Positions 36,256 to 49,045 are shown, counted from the first letter of the stretch. The stretch is 64,000 bases of DNA from Pterobdella sp. o SKG-2022 (GCA_964035795.1 OZ038320.1:10886118-10950117), one strand, 5' to 3'. The notes: generated by a model from the letters alone, not told the origin. Program-made: numbers and translations.

Positions 36256-39200
36256 TCAATCATACTCTAGCCCACAATTAACCTTGAAAAGAAAAGTGAT
36301 GAGACGGTGGTGTAGGATGGAGGGTAGGAGACCTCCCGCAGGCAAACAGTCAGACAAGCGGTCCACCATGTGTTTCACTACTGAGCACTGGGCTTTGCGC
36401 AGTTCTTGAGCCATTGCATTCAACCTTTCAACAACGCATCGCTTGTATTATCGGGTGTATTGCAACATCAATTGTGATTTAAATAAGGAGGATAATGAGA
36501 AGTGAAAAACTTAATAAGCTTATAGTTCACCATTGAAAATATTTGTATATGATTCAATTTTGAAAATAATTGGTTAGCTTTATTAAAATTGGAATTTTTG
36601 ATGAATACTATACCTGCTTTCTTCTCTATCAATATCATCTTCTGTTTTCAATTTCAAATCATCATCGTCGTCATCATCATCATCGTCTTCTTCATCTTCA
36701 TCTCCATATCCAGTATAATCTCTTGACTGTCTTCTACGCTGATGTAGAAAATACATTGAAAATTGAAAATAACTTGGAAAAAATTAACTAGATGAAGCAT
36801 TGAAAGATTTTCACAATTGAAAAGTAAATAAAATAATAAAGATTATAATTGTGGCTTAGAAACGCCTGAATATAATGTTCCTATACTCTTATTTCAATTA
36901 TAAGAGTTGCATAGAACTGACAGTTTTGGCGGCTTCAAGCACCGTTGATGCATGCGACAGTCTGTTGTAGATGTGCTCCAACATGCCATGCAACACTCTA
37001 TCAGTGCATGCACTGTCGTGGTTTTGGGGGATAACTCAATAATTCATATAAAATTTCTTAATGTTTGAAAGAATTCCTTGCGGTGTATTTTTTCTCATCA
37101 ATTAAATTTCTCAACAGCAGAGATAATTTAACATTTATATTTTATTCAGCCTTGAAATAAAATGAATAAAACTCTCATAGGCTTCAAACTAATATTTGCA
37201 CAATCACAAAAGCACCACTAACTCCACGAGGTACTGAGTCATATCATCATGGAAAACCCATGCCACAATTGCCTGCCACGTCACCACACCAGTCTTTAAC
37301 AACTTGTCGCTCAACAGCTCTATCACCTGTGGCTTATTTTTCCAGAAAGAATGCAAGGACAACAATACTTGAACTTGTCTGTGAATTGAGTAGATTTATT
37401 TTTTTAGTGTGGATAGAAACCAATAGAAATACATATATAACTGATTCTGATATACAATATAGTTTTCTTTGTGAAAATGGAAAAAGTTAATTGAATTATT
37501 AAAAATATTAGAAGATAAATAACTGATAGATAGAATGTATTTTTCTCACTTCTCTAAGCTCTCTTGTCGTTTGTCAGACTGCTTCTCTGGTTGTTTATCA
37601 GTGCCTGTGAGTTCCTTCAGAACCTCCGTGTATCTGTGATGCATAGAAGTTTATAATCATAGCTACCATGAATTCCATAAAAATCCACATAAGCTCATAA
37701 CAGTATAAAATTATTATTATTTATTGCTATAAATAGCAGCCCTATGCTCCCAAGGATGCAAGAGGAAAAACGATTGTTATAAATATATGTCATCGATAAT
37801 AACAAATTATGACGCCTCTGCAGAAAACCAAATTAGCAAACTGCACGTCATATAAATGAATTATTAAAAAAAAAATAAAAATAACAATGACAAATAAGAC
37901 ATAGCTGGCAGACCTGTTAAGAGCGTTGAGAGTGAATGTGATGACCCTGGAAGAGGCATGCAGCAAGGTGTGCATGAAAACATCCACCCTCTCTAGTGCT
38001 CCCACTGTCGAGTTATATTAACATATATTAATGCATATCTAAGCGATGTTAATATTTAATTGGCTATATCAGGAATATTAATTGTTACTTGAAGATTATC
38101 CTAGAAAGCATATATACTATGCTTTGTAGCATAATAACATAGAAGCATTGAAGAAGTGATATAGACCTAAAAACTCTCTTGATAACCATACAGGCTATAT
38201 ACCATAACAACATGAAAAATTTATATGGTCGTTGACAAGACCTGCCCTTGATGAAGAAAGATGGCTAAGAAATTTTGTGGTTGAATTAAAACTCCAAACA
38301 ACAACGAACTGACCTTCTGACTGGTTGAGAAGGTTGGACACCTGGGAAACTGGACTGCGATTGGAGAACAACTTCATCAACTCATTTGATAATTCATCTG
38401 CTGACGTATCTGCAATCAAGCATTTCACCATTATGAACTTGTCAAAAACTCATGAAGTTAGTATCAATAAAATTTTATTCTTTGTATTGTGTTTTTAACA
38501 AAGCAAATTTCCATAAACATCTATTGATATATTATATAAAACTTCGGTAAATAGTATCTAAATAGAGAAAAATCTAACAGTACGCATAAACCACTCAGAA
38601 AACCCAAACAACATTGCACAACATAAACCAAAAGACCAACATAAATAATGAATTGTGACACAAATATATAAAAAAAAAACAAGTATGAGTTATCAAAAAA
38701 GACACACAAAGTTTTTCATAAGAAAATCTCACATCACCAAATACATGTGCATTCATGACACAGCCTCAATATTTACTAGTACCATCGAGACAATATAAAA
38801 ATGCCACAAAAGACCAACCACTCTTGTTCTGGAACTTGAAGTATGGAGTGGGTGCAGGCGGAAGCAGAGATTCCATCTCCTCGGGCACAATCTTTGCCAC
38901 CCTCTCGTGGTATGACAACCTTGTGAGCATAGTTAGCACTAAATTTTATATCAATTTGTTTATTTTACAGAAATTTGAAATTATATCTAGTTTTTTATGT
39001 GATAAGATTTTATTTTGGTAAACATAAATACTTTGAAATTCTGTATTTAAACTTCCAAATAACATATTCATAATATTTATATATTTTATAGCTACGACTT
39101 TTCAAATTCAATACCATATTTCTCACTTAAACTACAAAAAAACATAAAAAAATTAAAAAACAAAAACAGCAATAATAATATAAATAAAAACAAAATTAAT

Positions 39201-42200
39201 AAAGAGGAGAAAAAAGGCACCTGAGACAGTAGGCGAGGGTGTTGGAGACGAACCTGACAGAGGGATGTAGGGATGGCAGTTGAGAGACATCTAACCAATC
39301 ATCCCATCCCCACTTGAAGTGGAAGTTGTTAAGGTGGATGGCAAACCATCGAGAGAGCCTTGAGTGGTTGAGATGCTATGGTAAGTATTAAAGGCAAGGT
39401 TTTTGTTTGAAGGTGACTAAGAATTTGAGTGGTTTTTTGTTCTTAAGAAAAATTGTATTGAGGTGCTTATACGGGTGTTTTAAAGTTTTTGTTTTGATAA
39501 ATTCATTTATTAAGTTTTCAATTATTTGAAATTCTAAAGTTTTTTGATTTATATATTAAATTTCAATAGCGGAAACAAAACTTAATACCTATAAGCAACC
39601 ACCATAATAATATAAACACCCCCAAACATGGACATTAAGTTGAGCCAAATATAATAAAGAAACATGATGAACTCAATTGGAGCACACACCTATCAACACA
39701 ATGAGAATTCATGAAGGTGAGACGGTCATACAAGTTCACTGTGGCTTGTGCAAGCTGGTGAATGAGTAATATATAATTCATATTAGATAACTATAGTTTA
39801 AGATGAAGCTATATGTAAATATATCAACCAATAAATCAATAAAACTCACCACTTGAGATACTGAGTCAGGTTGTTGTCTACACAGTTCAAAGAGGATTGA
39901 AGCAGATATAATGATGTTGTCCCACTTGGAATCTATCGCCAACATGTGCTTGAACATACACTGGTGAGTGACAAGGGTTATGATGAAATCAATAGATCAA
40001 TCAATGAACTATGCTGAAAGAAGAAATAAAATAAACTAAAGTAAAAGATTTTATAAAGCTTCATGGTTGCTTTAATACATTTAATAAATGTTTATTTTTA
40101 TGATGTAAAATTGAGAAACTGAGTCACTGATGCTTGATAATATCTATACTTTTCAAAATTGCCTAATCATATTTAATTTAATCCCTTAAAAACAGAGACA
40201 TCAATTTTAGTAATTTTTATATTTATTGGGCATTTTTTCTATTATTTTAAATAAATAACTTGCATACTTAGCCTTGTATGGAGACCTTTAAACATGCCTA
40301 AATAACAAATCAACCATCCAAACCCATGACCAAAGTTGAAATATAATAGCCAATAAAGTTACCTCAATAATCAAATAGTGTACAGGGATTTTGCATCTGA
40401 ACTCTAAGCTCAACAAAGCTGTTGCACTGTTGATAAAAAGTCACCGTTAACAATAAGAAAATAAACGTTTTCTTATTAATATAAGATGCTTGTTAATATA
40501 ACAAATATCTTTCAACTAAATTTATAAATCAGTTTTAAAGCTCCAACATAAGGGTTTAATAATGAATAAAATCAATTTAAACTAGATCAACTGATAAAAA
40601 AATGAAGTGAACATACTGCTTGTTACTCAAAAAAAAAAAATAAAATATATAAAATTAACAAATTCTTTGTTACTATGAGATCAAATACATTAACTTTAAA
40701 CTTATAATGCTGATTAGTAGTGAACACCATAAACTCAGATCAATGATAATTTATAACAAGAACATGATTGAACAAAATCATAATCATCATCACCATATTT
40801 TTCTTTCCATGTTATGATAGACAATCACTGAATTGATAGTTTCATTAACAAAAAGCCTTTCAATACTTTTGATAGCTGGCAGTGGAGGGAGTTTCTGCGG
40901 GGTAATAGATATTAATGAACATCAAAAACACAGTAAACATACATTTGAATATAACTAATTTCATAATCTACATAAAAAACTGAATGATTAAAAAGCAGTT
41001 ATATGAAACTTGACTCAAATGGTTTTGAAGAATGAACTTTTTGGTTCAGAAATGTTAAATAAAATTTCCACACTTCGTCAATTGAAGCCATCTCAAATAT
41101 CTGAAATAAAAACCACCTCAAACACCAACATTAACCTCGGGCACATCAGATGCCTCAAAGATGTGAAACTCAGAGGAAGGTAACGGGAAATGAGATGTAG
41201 GCAAATAGACACAATCTTCAGGGATGTGGTGCGGTATAGGTGCTGGTGGAGGTAGTGTTAGAGGTGGTATAGTGTGAGGTAGTGCTTCTTTGGCCCACAT
41301 GTCTTCAAACAGCAAGTAAGCTCGAGCCACCACTGCTTCTTCCCAGCTTTGTCTCCTTAGTTCTCCTATAGCCTCCCACCACATGCTCAACTCCTGTGTT
41401 GTTTGACAGTTTGGTAGTTGATTCTAGTTCATAAAATCTCAAATAAAACTCTAATACGTTATCTTTTTCTGAAATTCAATATAAGATGGTTGCTCAAACA
41501 TCTATACAAAGCAAAATTCAATTAAATCTATATAAACTGATTGAAATTACAATAAGATGCAGGTAGATGACATTGAACACATACATCAGCATAGTAAGCA
41601 TCATCTGTCTTCCAAACTGATAACACTTCTATGCACCTTCTATCTCTTGCTCTATTAAAATTTGAATGCAAAATAGATGTAATTTAGAGTACTCAACGAA
41701 ATTTTTTGTTTGAGTCATAAAAACTGATTAATTTGAATAAGATTGATGTGAAAATACATGTTCCCCTTTTAAATAATATTATGAATAGTGAAAGTTTATA
41801 GGATGCAAAAACAGACCTCATGTATTGGTCAATGGAATGCAAAAGTGGTGTTAACTGTTCTGATCTCTTGTGGTTAAGTTCTCTGCCAGAGTAACACAAG
41901 CCACACAACACACTGCACACCAGCCAATCACTATACAACTACAAAGGTATAATTCAAATGATTCCCTATTAATTAAATTTAATTTCAGCTACATTGTGAA
42001 TTCATATGTGAATAGAAAAAGTTTAGGATAAATGATAACTTACCTTGTTATTATGGATGGATGGAGTAGATGAAAGAATGGAGTTATACAATTGGATGAG
42101 AGATGATGGCATGACAACTCTTGTATTCACCAGGTCTGACATAAACTTCAACTGTTGTATCAGTTTCTGTTATTTAGTCTGATGGAAAAATTACTAAATA

Positions 42201-43510
42201 TGATTTAAGCATTTATTAACCTTTATAGAAAACTTGAGTTTATAAATTTAAATTTTATTATGAAAATCAAATAAGATAAAATATTAAATTTGAATAATCA
42301 TCTAATTATATGTATGTTAAAGATAAAAAAAGATGGCCAGAAGTTGTCTCCAACGAAGAACTTTGGATCAAGACAAAACAAGTCACACTGGAGACAAAAA
42401 TAAAGAAGCGGAAATGGGGATGAATAGGTCATACACTAGGCAAGCCTGCAGCCAACATCACTAGACAAGCCCTGAACTGGAACCCACAGGGGAAGAGAAA
42501 AGTTGGTCAATCTAAGCAGACCTGGCGAAAAATCATTGAGGCATAAGCGAAGGCTACTGGAATGACATGAGCCGAGTTGAAGAAAACCAGCCAGAACCGA
42601 GTATGTTGGAGGAGTGTTGTTGCAGCCCTATGCTCCCAAGGATGTAAGAGAAAAAACTAAACTAAACAAAAAAAAACATGAAATGTATAACCAAGCTTCT
42701 GGAATCAGCGTACTGTTGCTTCACAATGCATCTTTTGAAGTCTTTAATTACCATGTCAACAAACTGTACAATTTCAAAATGTATTATTCAAATGCTCGTT
42801 ACATTGTTTTTTCTATTTGTATTTAAATAAATTGCTCTCATATGCACTAGTGGGTGTAACATGCCTTGATATAATTAAATCGAATAATGAAACATTTATG
42901 ACACTAACTTCACCACATTGGTTGTACATGTTGATATTTATTATAGCCACAATACTGCTGCAAACCCCAATATTGTTTGGTCTAGATTTTACACTATGAA
43001 ATTTGAATATTTTTCATATAAATAAATTCATTTTTTCTGAATAATATTGTTCACTAACCTCTGCAAAAATACATTGAATATAATCTCTTGACTGGCAACC
43101 ATGTCAACCTCTAAAATCTCTACAAGCCTCCCCAATTTGTTTTTTAAATCACGATTGTTGGTCTTTGAAAAAGTAAAATTGCATGCGAGATTTTAGACCA
43201 AATATTAATTAAATTAAATTTAAAGAGCTAACAACAGAACCTCATGAGACTGAGAAATTTCTTCGGTGAAGCGGTCTATCAGATTTTTATAATAATCTTC
43301 CATTTTTACTTCTTTAACAGGAGAACTAACACGCGCTCTTTTCCTGCCAGACCCTCCATCTATTATAAATGAAGGTTGATTTGCTAATTGATTGGTAAAA
43401 ATGCTATCAAAACGAGCGATTAATGTGAATAAACATTTTTTTGCTAAAATTATTTTAAATTAATATAATTTTTATTTATAGCCACTTATACCATATCCAC
43501 CGTAAGACAT
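36256..43510 (-). CDS. NCBP1: Nuclear cap-binding protein subunit 1 (CBP80), complete
   Basis: CBP80 is the large scaffold subunit of the nuclear cap-binding complex and positions CBP20 on the m7G cap for splicing and export. Twenty-one exons: 43510-43492, 43359-43241, 43162-43059, 42981-42861, 42166-42044, 41938-41817, 41651-41585, 41393-41136, 40894-40794, 40426-40363, 39960-39850, 39754-39690, 39358-39221, 38919-38783, 38409-38314, 38004-37914, 37633-37550, 37378-37223, 37012-36922, 36738-36614, 36424-36256; 2,361 nt, 786 aa (human 790), phases all consistent. Matches: SGRKRARV near the N-terminus (basic, NLS-like), [18 protein letters not shown], the AYLLFEDMW...LPPPAP block, [19 protein letters not shown] with [37 protein letters not shown], and a C-terminal [13 protein letters not shown] helix. 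Odd: a run of ten Asp in exon 36738-36614. The exon 42981-42861 has a weak acceptor. The protein is divergent but complete. Confidence 0.92.
37722..37772 (+). repeat. LINE extreme 3' end
   Basis: AGCAGCCCTATGCTCCCAAG then GATGCAAGAGG matches the terminus of the LINE copy at 42331-42660. It lies in an NCBP1 intron. Confidence 0.6.
42331..42662 (+). mobile_element. LINE 3' tail, degraded
   Basis: One frame reads [10 protein letters not shown]...[38 protein letters not shown] and ends [13 protein letters not shown], the C-terminus of the same LINE type as 31912-33062, with in-frame stops. It occupies the largest NCBP1 intron (42167-42860). Confidence 0.8.
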
Positions 43511-44145
43511 TCCAAGTAATTCAAATCCGAAGCGGTGTAAGCAGCGATATAATGAATGTTTGGTTTTTGTAAATCCACGACATGATAATAAGTAAAAAAA
43601 ACAAACCATTAAACTAGAAAGTTTGACGGATTAATATTTTTTAATTTATTTACTAAAAATAACATTCGGCTTCAATGTTGACTAAAGAACTGTTACAATT
43701 TTTGCATGAATATTTTTTTTTGTCCAAAAGACGAAAAAATTTACAGGAGTTTCAAGGCAAAACACATTTTCTGGAATGAACTTTTAGAAAATAAACCCAG
43801 TTTCTGGTTGTTTTAAAAATACATTGGTAACTGAAAAGATTAAACCAGAAACAAAAAAATGAATTTTATGAAGAAATCATTCTACCTACTATGGTTTAAG
43901 AAAGCCAGCCATGGTCCCTGAGTGACACCAAACTAGAAGCACTCTGCATATCTTAGATAAAAATGAAGCAAGCATTTTTAAGAATAACACTACTTGGTAA
44001 AAATTCAACCACCTGAATTCGTTCAAAGATAAATATCTGCGACATAAAAGATACTATCAAACATAACCTACATCGCGAGGGGAAGCCTTTGGCAAGATTC
44101 ACGCATAACCGCTAGACAAAAAACAAACAAACAAAAAAACGAATA
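43511..44145. other. NCBP1 upstream flank
   Basis: AT-rich sequence with no exon seen. It should contain the NCBP1 promoter and 5' UTR; the next gene to the right (45374) is on the opposite strand, with LINE remnants between. Confidence 0.35.
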
Positions 44146-44940
44146 TTATTATATTGGCATGAAACTGATAAAGTCTTCAAGAGCACTTTAGCCTATATCT
44201 ATATAGAGCCAGTCCTAATACAGTAGATTTTCATTCTTTCCAGCCCCTCACGCTTTATCCTTCAATCCACACACACACCCAGTCATTCCTTTCATTTACC
44301 CCTTTTTTTCCTACTAACTTGATTTTCTGAAAGAAAAAATACTTGAGAAAAAAAATTTCTAAAATTATGTTTCAAGATTAAAGACTTACTCATGAGGTGG
44401 GTTTTTAGGCACTTGGAAAAAATTGTTCTAGAGATTATGGATTTGAGGTAATTTGGTAAATTGTTCCAAAGAATTGGTGCAGCAACTTCAAATCTTCTGT
44501 TCCCCAAAATGGTGTTAGATCTCACTTTTGCTATGTCCATTGTGTTCGATGATCTGAGTCTTTTTCTTTCTGGCAATGAAGACACAGTTAATAATTTCGA
44601 TGTAAGATAAGAAGGACTTCACATTTTGAGACATTTATGTGCTTGTAGTATCATTTTGTATTGAATTCTTCAATTTTAAGCCAGTGTAGATCTTTTAAGA
44701 CAGGAGTAATGTGAGCAAACTTTCTAGCTTCTGATATTAATCTGGCTGTCGTGTTAATTATTGAGTGGATTTTCTGGGTTTGTAACTTGGGTAATCATAT
44801 TAGTACAATGTTTCCATAATCAATGCGACTCAATATCAAGGCTGATACAAGTGTTTTGAATGACTCTTGGTTCAGGTAGTTTTTAATGCTTCTCATCTTC
44901 CTCAATGATGCATATGACACTTAGAGTGACTCAATGGTAC
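44146..44940 (-). mobile_element. L2/CR1-like LINE, 3' end of the reverse transcriptase
   Basis: The minus strand gives LVSALILSRIDYGNI, TARLISEARKFAHITPVLKD, LHWLKI, then RSSNTMDIAKVRSNTIL and GNRRFEVAAPILWNNLPNYL with a Lys-rich end: the diagnostic C-terminal order of L2/CR1/jockey-type RTs. One stop interrupts it. After the stop, about 150 bp with GCTCTATATAG and AAAGTGCTCTTGAAG lead to an AT-repeat end, a plausible LINE 3' UTR. Confidence 0.8.
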
Positions 44941-44947
44941 CTACGTG

Positions 44948-45112
44948 TAAATAAAAAAAAAGCTAAACCTAAAACAAGATGGGTTGATCCACTGAAAAAT
45001 ACTATGGAGTCAACTGGATGGCTGTGGCAAATGATAGGAAGCTGTGAAAAAATGTCAAAAGAGAGGTTTTTTTGACAGAAATGAGGCAACTTCAGTCACC
45101 AACCCTAAGAAA
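44948..45112 (+). mobile_element. LINE tail fragment
   Basis: Plus frame reads KAKPKTRWVDPLKNTMESTG, then WLWQMIGSCEKMSKERFF, like the RPKTRWVDCL...DR..W end of endonuclease-type LINEs. Confidence 0.5.
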
Positions 45113-45373
45113 AAAAATAGTTATTATAATTAAGAAAAAACTGTTTATAGCATAAATGAAAAATCTAAGTTAAAAAATGTTCGAAAATTTGAAATAACAT
45201 TTATAATTTTATATAACACTTAAAATGTAAAAAGGTTCATTGTTACTGAAACCTTCAAAGAAAAAATTTTTCTAAGAGATTAAGTGCTGTAAGATATTTC
45301 TAACTCCGCCGCACTTAGTTTTCAAATTTCCTTTTGCGAAAATTTTTCTAAGCGAATTGGCAATTTTTTCAAA

Positions 45374-46404
45374 ATGGAAAGTGAAAAAGATATGTGCAAG
45401 ACTCTTTACAGTATCTTGTTATTGGGAGGTAATATGACTTCGACTGAAATAGAAAAAGACTATGAAGAATTGACTTATAGTAAATGTGCATATACAAAGT
45501 TTGGTTGCAAAAACATTTCTGAATTTCTGAATAAATTTATGAATGATAAAATAAAATTTACTTATAACGGAGGCTGTCTTTTTTATAGTGCCATAGGGTC
45601 CTCAAAGGTAGAACATGTAACCGATCTCATTGATCGTACAAAAATGAATAAAAAAAAAAAACTTGAAAAGAAAAATTCATTTGATCATAATTGCATGAAA
45701 AAAAACAGTTACAATGTACCCAAAAATTATAATTCCACAAAAGCAAAAAATGTAATTCCAATTTCTAAAGGAACTTCTCCTGTTTATTTCAATACAAAAA
45801 GCATACCATTATCTAGCAAACCTTCGCCAGCTTTTTCTCACACAAATATAAAATATGTTTCAGTTTCTTCCAAGATAGTATCAGCTTCAAACAAAAACAT
45901 AAGCTATGTACCAATATCTACTGAAACATCAACAGTATCTTCAAACATTAAGTATGCTCCAAGTTTTCCCAAAAAAAAAATTTCTTCAAGCACTTTCTTA
46001 TCTTCTTATAAATATACTGGAAATAGTTTTCATGAAAACATTGAAAACAAAATTGATCATCCATTCATGAAAGTAAGTTAATGAAATTTTACTGATTTTT
46101 TCAAATTCATTGATAAAATTTAAATTTTCAGAGTGATGGAGATAAACAAAAAGAAGTTAATCGTAAAGTGGCATTTGATAAAGAAACTTCATCACTAAAA
46201 ATCACAGTAGTATGTAAACCCACTAGTACAAAACTTTGCAATAATAGCTTATCCAAACCTCCAGCAATAACTAATGAAAAATTACCTGCTACAGATGAAA
46301 AGGACAGCATTTTATTGAGCATTCAACAGAACTTGCATAATATCAGACTAGGTCTGGAAAACTCTAAATCAAAAACGAATAACTCAATTTTTCACTATCC
46401 ATAA
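45374..46404 (+). CDS. Small single LOTUS (OST-HTH) domain protein
   Basis: Two exons, 45374-46072 and 46132-46404 (GTAAGT donor, TTTTCAG acceptor, phase 0), give 323 aa. Residues about 6-73 form a LOTUS/OST-HTH winged helix as in TDRD5, TDRD7 and Oskar: LYSILLLGGNMTSTEIEKDY, YTKFGCKNISEFLNKF, and a strand GGCLFYSAIGSS. It is followed by VEHVTDLIDRTK (77-90), the position of the extra C-terminal helix of extended LOTUS domains that bind the Vasa helicase. The remainder (95-323) is Ser/Thr/Pro/Lys-rich without a Tudor domain. LOTUS proteins are known from germ granules and piRNA factors; germline function here is inference. Upstream stops and the context AAAATGG support the start. A poly(A) signal follows at 46562. 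Confidence 0.85.
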
Positions 46405-46561
46405 ATTATCCTTCTCAATTTAAAATTTATTTATTGAGAACAATTTAAAAGAATTTTGTTATTTTATGCTATTGTTTTTTGAGGAATATACATTAAGGTT
46501 GAATATTTATTCATTCATACATTATTCATATCAGATTTTAATGCTGTTTATGTCTGTCAAT

Positions 46562-46567
46562 AATAAA
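46562..46567 (+). promoter_or_regulatory. Candidate poly(A) signal of the LOTUS gene
   Basis: AATAAA, 158 nt after the stop codon and followed by an A-rich run; it is the first canonical hexamer that fits a short 3' UTR. Confidence 0.4.
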
Positions 46568-47459
46568 GAAAAAATAATATGGATGAAGAAGCATGAGTAT
46601 TCATAATTTTCATTTAAAGTACTTCGTTTTTCGTAGTCACCCATTGATTTCTCGTATTTTTGGTGGCCATTTATGTTAATAAATTGGTAATTTAATAAAG
46701 TATCTTATATGATTCACTACATCCGCTCACCAGACAATCTCAACATAACGGATAAAAATAACGCTATTAACAAACAACATCACCTATTCCGAAAATCAAA
46801 ATAATATACACTAAAAATGTTAACAACTACTTGCAAGCCACCCACAACATCCCCACACTTATCAACTCGATAAATTCAACATCGAATCACCACACATGCC
46901 ACATTCATGCACAGTTGAATGTCAAAAATTACTCATTTTTCTCACCTAAAATATTATCCCCATCGTCTCATTACCCCTCATACCACAATTCATCCTTTTT
47001 CTTGCCTCAACATCGCGTTTGACCAGAGCCCAAAATGCCTGATACAAGCTCAAAGAAAAAGAAAAATTTTTAAATAAATAAAAAACTTTTATAGAAAATG
47101 AAGAAAAGGTTCTTCAAACAAACTTGAAGTCTCTGAGGCAAAATAAAATCAACTCAGCAGGTGAAATTCAAAACTGGCCCTTGGGGAAAGTTTTCTTCAT
47201 ATATTATCAAATGAGAAATAAATAGATGAATTTTGTTGAGATACAATGACTACTTTAGAGCTACACTCCTAGTAGAAAAAAATAATTGCAAAAACACTGT
47301 TTCACATTTTTATTCAGTTTATGAAGCTTTTTTTAAAGTCAACTTACATTAGCAAGTGCGTAACAAATTAATTTGGTATATTAATTGCCATGAAGAAGAG
47401 AAAGTATAATAATTGTCACTGAAGAACTCAAGATGTAATTTTTTCTCCATATTTGTTTA
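46568..47459. other. Intergenic, nothing recognised
   Basis: The only sizeable frame (46831-47022, His/Ser/Asn-rich) has no family resemblance and no splice or start context of note. Confidence 0.3.
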
Positions 47460-47725
47460 TCAGCCATAGCAGTACGTAGTTCGTTAAAAGTCAGTCCCAT
47501 ATCTTTATCAAGTACGTCTTTCAGTGTAGTCTTTTTCTACGAGCCTCATCCAGTGTCCAGAACAACAGAATGTTTGCAGGCTCGTTGTGTCGAGCTACAT
47601 GTCCAGCAAGCGCTAACCGTTTTCTCTTGATTAGGGTGAACTTTTGAATATGGCCGAGTAGATGGGCATTTGAAAGGTGGTCTCCACCAAGAGACATTTT
47701 TGACTCTTCGGAGCATGTGTGTAGG
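47460..47725 (-). mobile_element. LINE C-terminal fragment
   Basis: Minus-strand frames give TLIKRKRLALAGHVARHNEP, NILLFW, RKRLH, and after a shift LKDVLDKDMGLTFNELRTAM. The LAGHVAR box followed by a Lys/Arg segment is the usual end of endonuclease-type LINE ORFs. Confidence 0.65.
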
Positions 47726-47905
47726 TGCCATCAGTTTTCTTCATTGCAACATTGATCATTACCCAAGATTCACCCCGTATAGCAGAAAATAGATTCGAAA
47801 ATCCTAACTTTCGTTTCTGTGGTAATGCGAGAGTTCCAGATTTTTTCTAGAGAGTTGAAAACGCCCCATGATTTTTTGATTCGGGTGTTGATATTTATTT
47901 TTTAG

Positions 47906-48260
47906 CAAGACAATGCGGCAATTCATAAGTTCAAGCTGGCTAAATTGGGGATTTTGCAACAAAAAATCGATGTTCTCAGATGGCCACTGAAAAGTCTAGA
48001 TTTGAATCTCATAGAAAACGTTTGGGGTTATTTGACCAGAGTGGTTTATCAAAAATGGAAAGCCATTTCCGTCCGTTCAAGACCTCCGAACTGCCATTCT
48101 TCACGCTTGGCAGGGTATGCCTCAAAAATACGTCATATCATTGATTGGATACATACCTAATCGGTGTCTTAAGGATGTAAAGAGTCAAGAAAAAACCATT
48201 AATCTATAAATTTTTGGAAAATTATGTTTAATAAAAAAACACACTTATTTTGGGCCAAAT
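47906..48260 (+). pseudogene. Tc1/mariner transposase, C-terminal relic
   Basis: The frame from 47906 reads QDNAAIHKFKLAKLG (second catalytic Asp region), then VLRWPLKSLDLNLIENVWGY, the Tc1 signature near the third acidic residue, and ends at a stop at 48160. The N-terminal two thirds are missing. The flank AAACACACTTATTTTGGGCC then TAGTGCGCAGAATTATTTTG is a typical Tc1-type terminal region. Confidence 0.85.
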
Positions 48261-48304
48261 CAAATAGTGCGCAGAATTATTTTGAGCAGATTTTTGGTCT
48301 GCGA

Positions 48305-48480
48305 ATTTTTAAAAAAATTGAAGAACTTCGAAAATAATTTTTTTTGTTGCCATAGTTATATCAAATAATTAGTTTTCCAAAAGCTTTCCAATCAATAGAA
48401 TTCAATAATAAAATATTCTTTAGTTCAAAAGTTATTCCATAAACTAAGAGTGAGCGGCTTTTATAAAAGCTAGTGTCTGA
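48305..48480 (+). repeat. Repeat adjoining the Tc1 relic, also at 1261-1405
   Basis: Shares GAATTCAATAA, TTCAAAAGTTATTCC and flanking words in order with 1261-1405. Confidence 0.4.
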
Positions 48481-48889
48481 AAAATAAAACTTTCGTTTTC
48501 TAGGTTTGTGCCTTAAATTTGAATTTTATATATCAAACAATTAATCAAAATTTTACCCTGATTAAAATGAAAAATTTTCCAGAAAATACAGTTTATGAAA
48601 CATTGGCTTTTTTGATACAATTTTGAGATGAAAACAAAAACAGTTTCGCTTTTGTTTTATAACCTACTTTGTGAAATAGAAATTCAATGTTTTACATATA
48701 TGGTTTCACCAAAAGTCGTAACTAAGCTTTTTTACCATTTTATTTTTTCTGTTCGTTCATTGCTACCAATTAACAAAAATTCGATGGGAATAGGCCAGCT
48801 CATCCACTTGTAACAACTTCGGTTTAAACGTCAACGCCAAATGAAACAACGAAAAAACAGACGTAAAAAATATTACTCATACCATCAAG

Positions 48890-49045
48890 TGAAAACTTTT
48901 CGAGGCGACTGGGAACCCTTTGGAGGCAGTCTGGTTGCGCCAGAAGATCTTCCTGGAAATTGTCCGCGGCTATGCTACCAGCATTGTTTCCTCCCTCCGC
49001 TCTCCTTCCTCTTTCTTTTAAGTGTAGTTTTGCTTTGAAGTTTAT
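48890..49045 (+). repeat. Dispersed repeat, inverted partner at 61585-61730
   Basis: About 155 bp, with TTTGGAGGCAGTCTGGTTGC, GCCAGAAGATCTTCC, TTGTCCGCGG and CTCTCCTTCCTCTTTC in order; the reverse complement of 61585-61730 contains the same series. It is clearly GC-richer than its surroundings. A 65-codon frame here has no other support. Confidence 0.8.

Noticed and set aside
41040..41112. Possible extra NCBP1 exon ([11 protein letters not shown]...)
   Set aside because: It has a good acceptor, but including it breaks the alignment to CBP80; joining 41393-41136 directly to 40894-40794 keeps phase and family length.
46831..47022. His/Ser-rich plus-strand frame
   Set aside because: No family resemblance, splice context or neighbouring exon; composition resembles AT/C-rich noncoding DNA.
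48841..49038. 65-codon plus-strand frame
   Set aside because: Coincides with the dispersed repeat shared with 61.6 kb, where the frame is not preserved.
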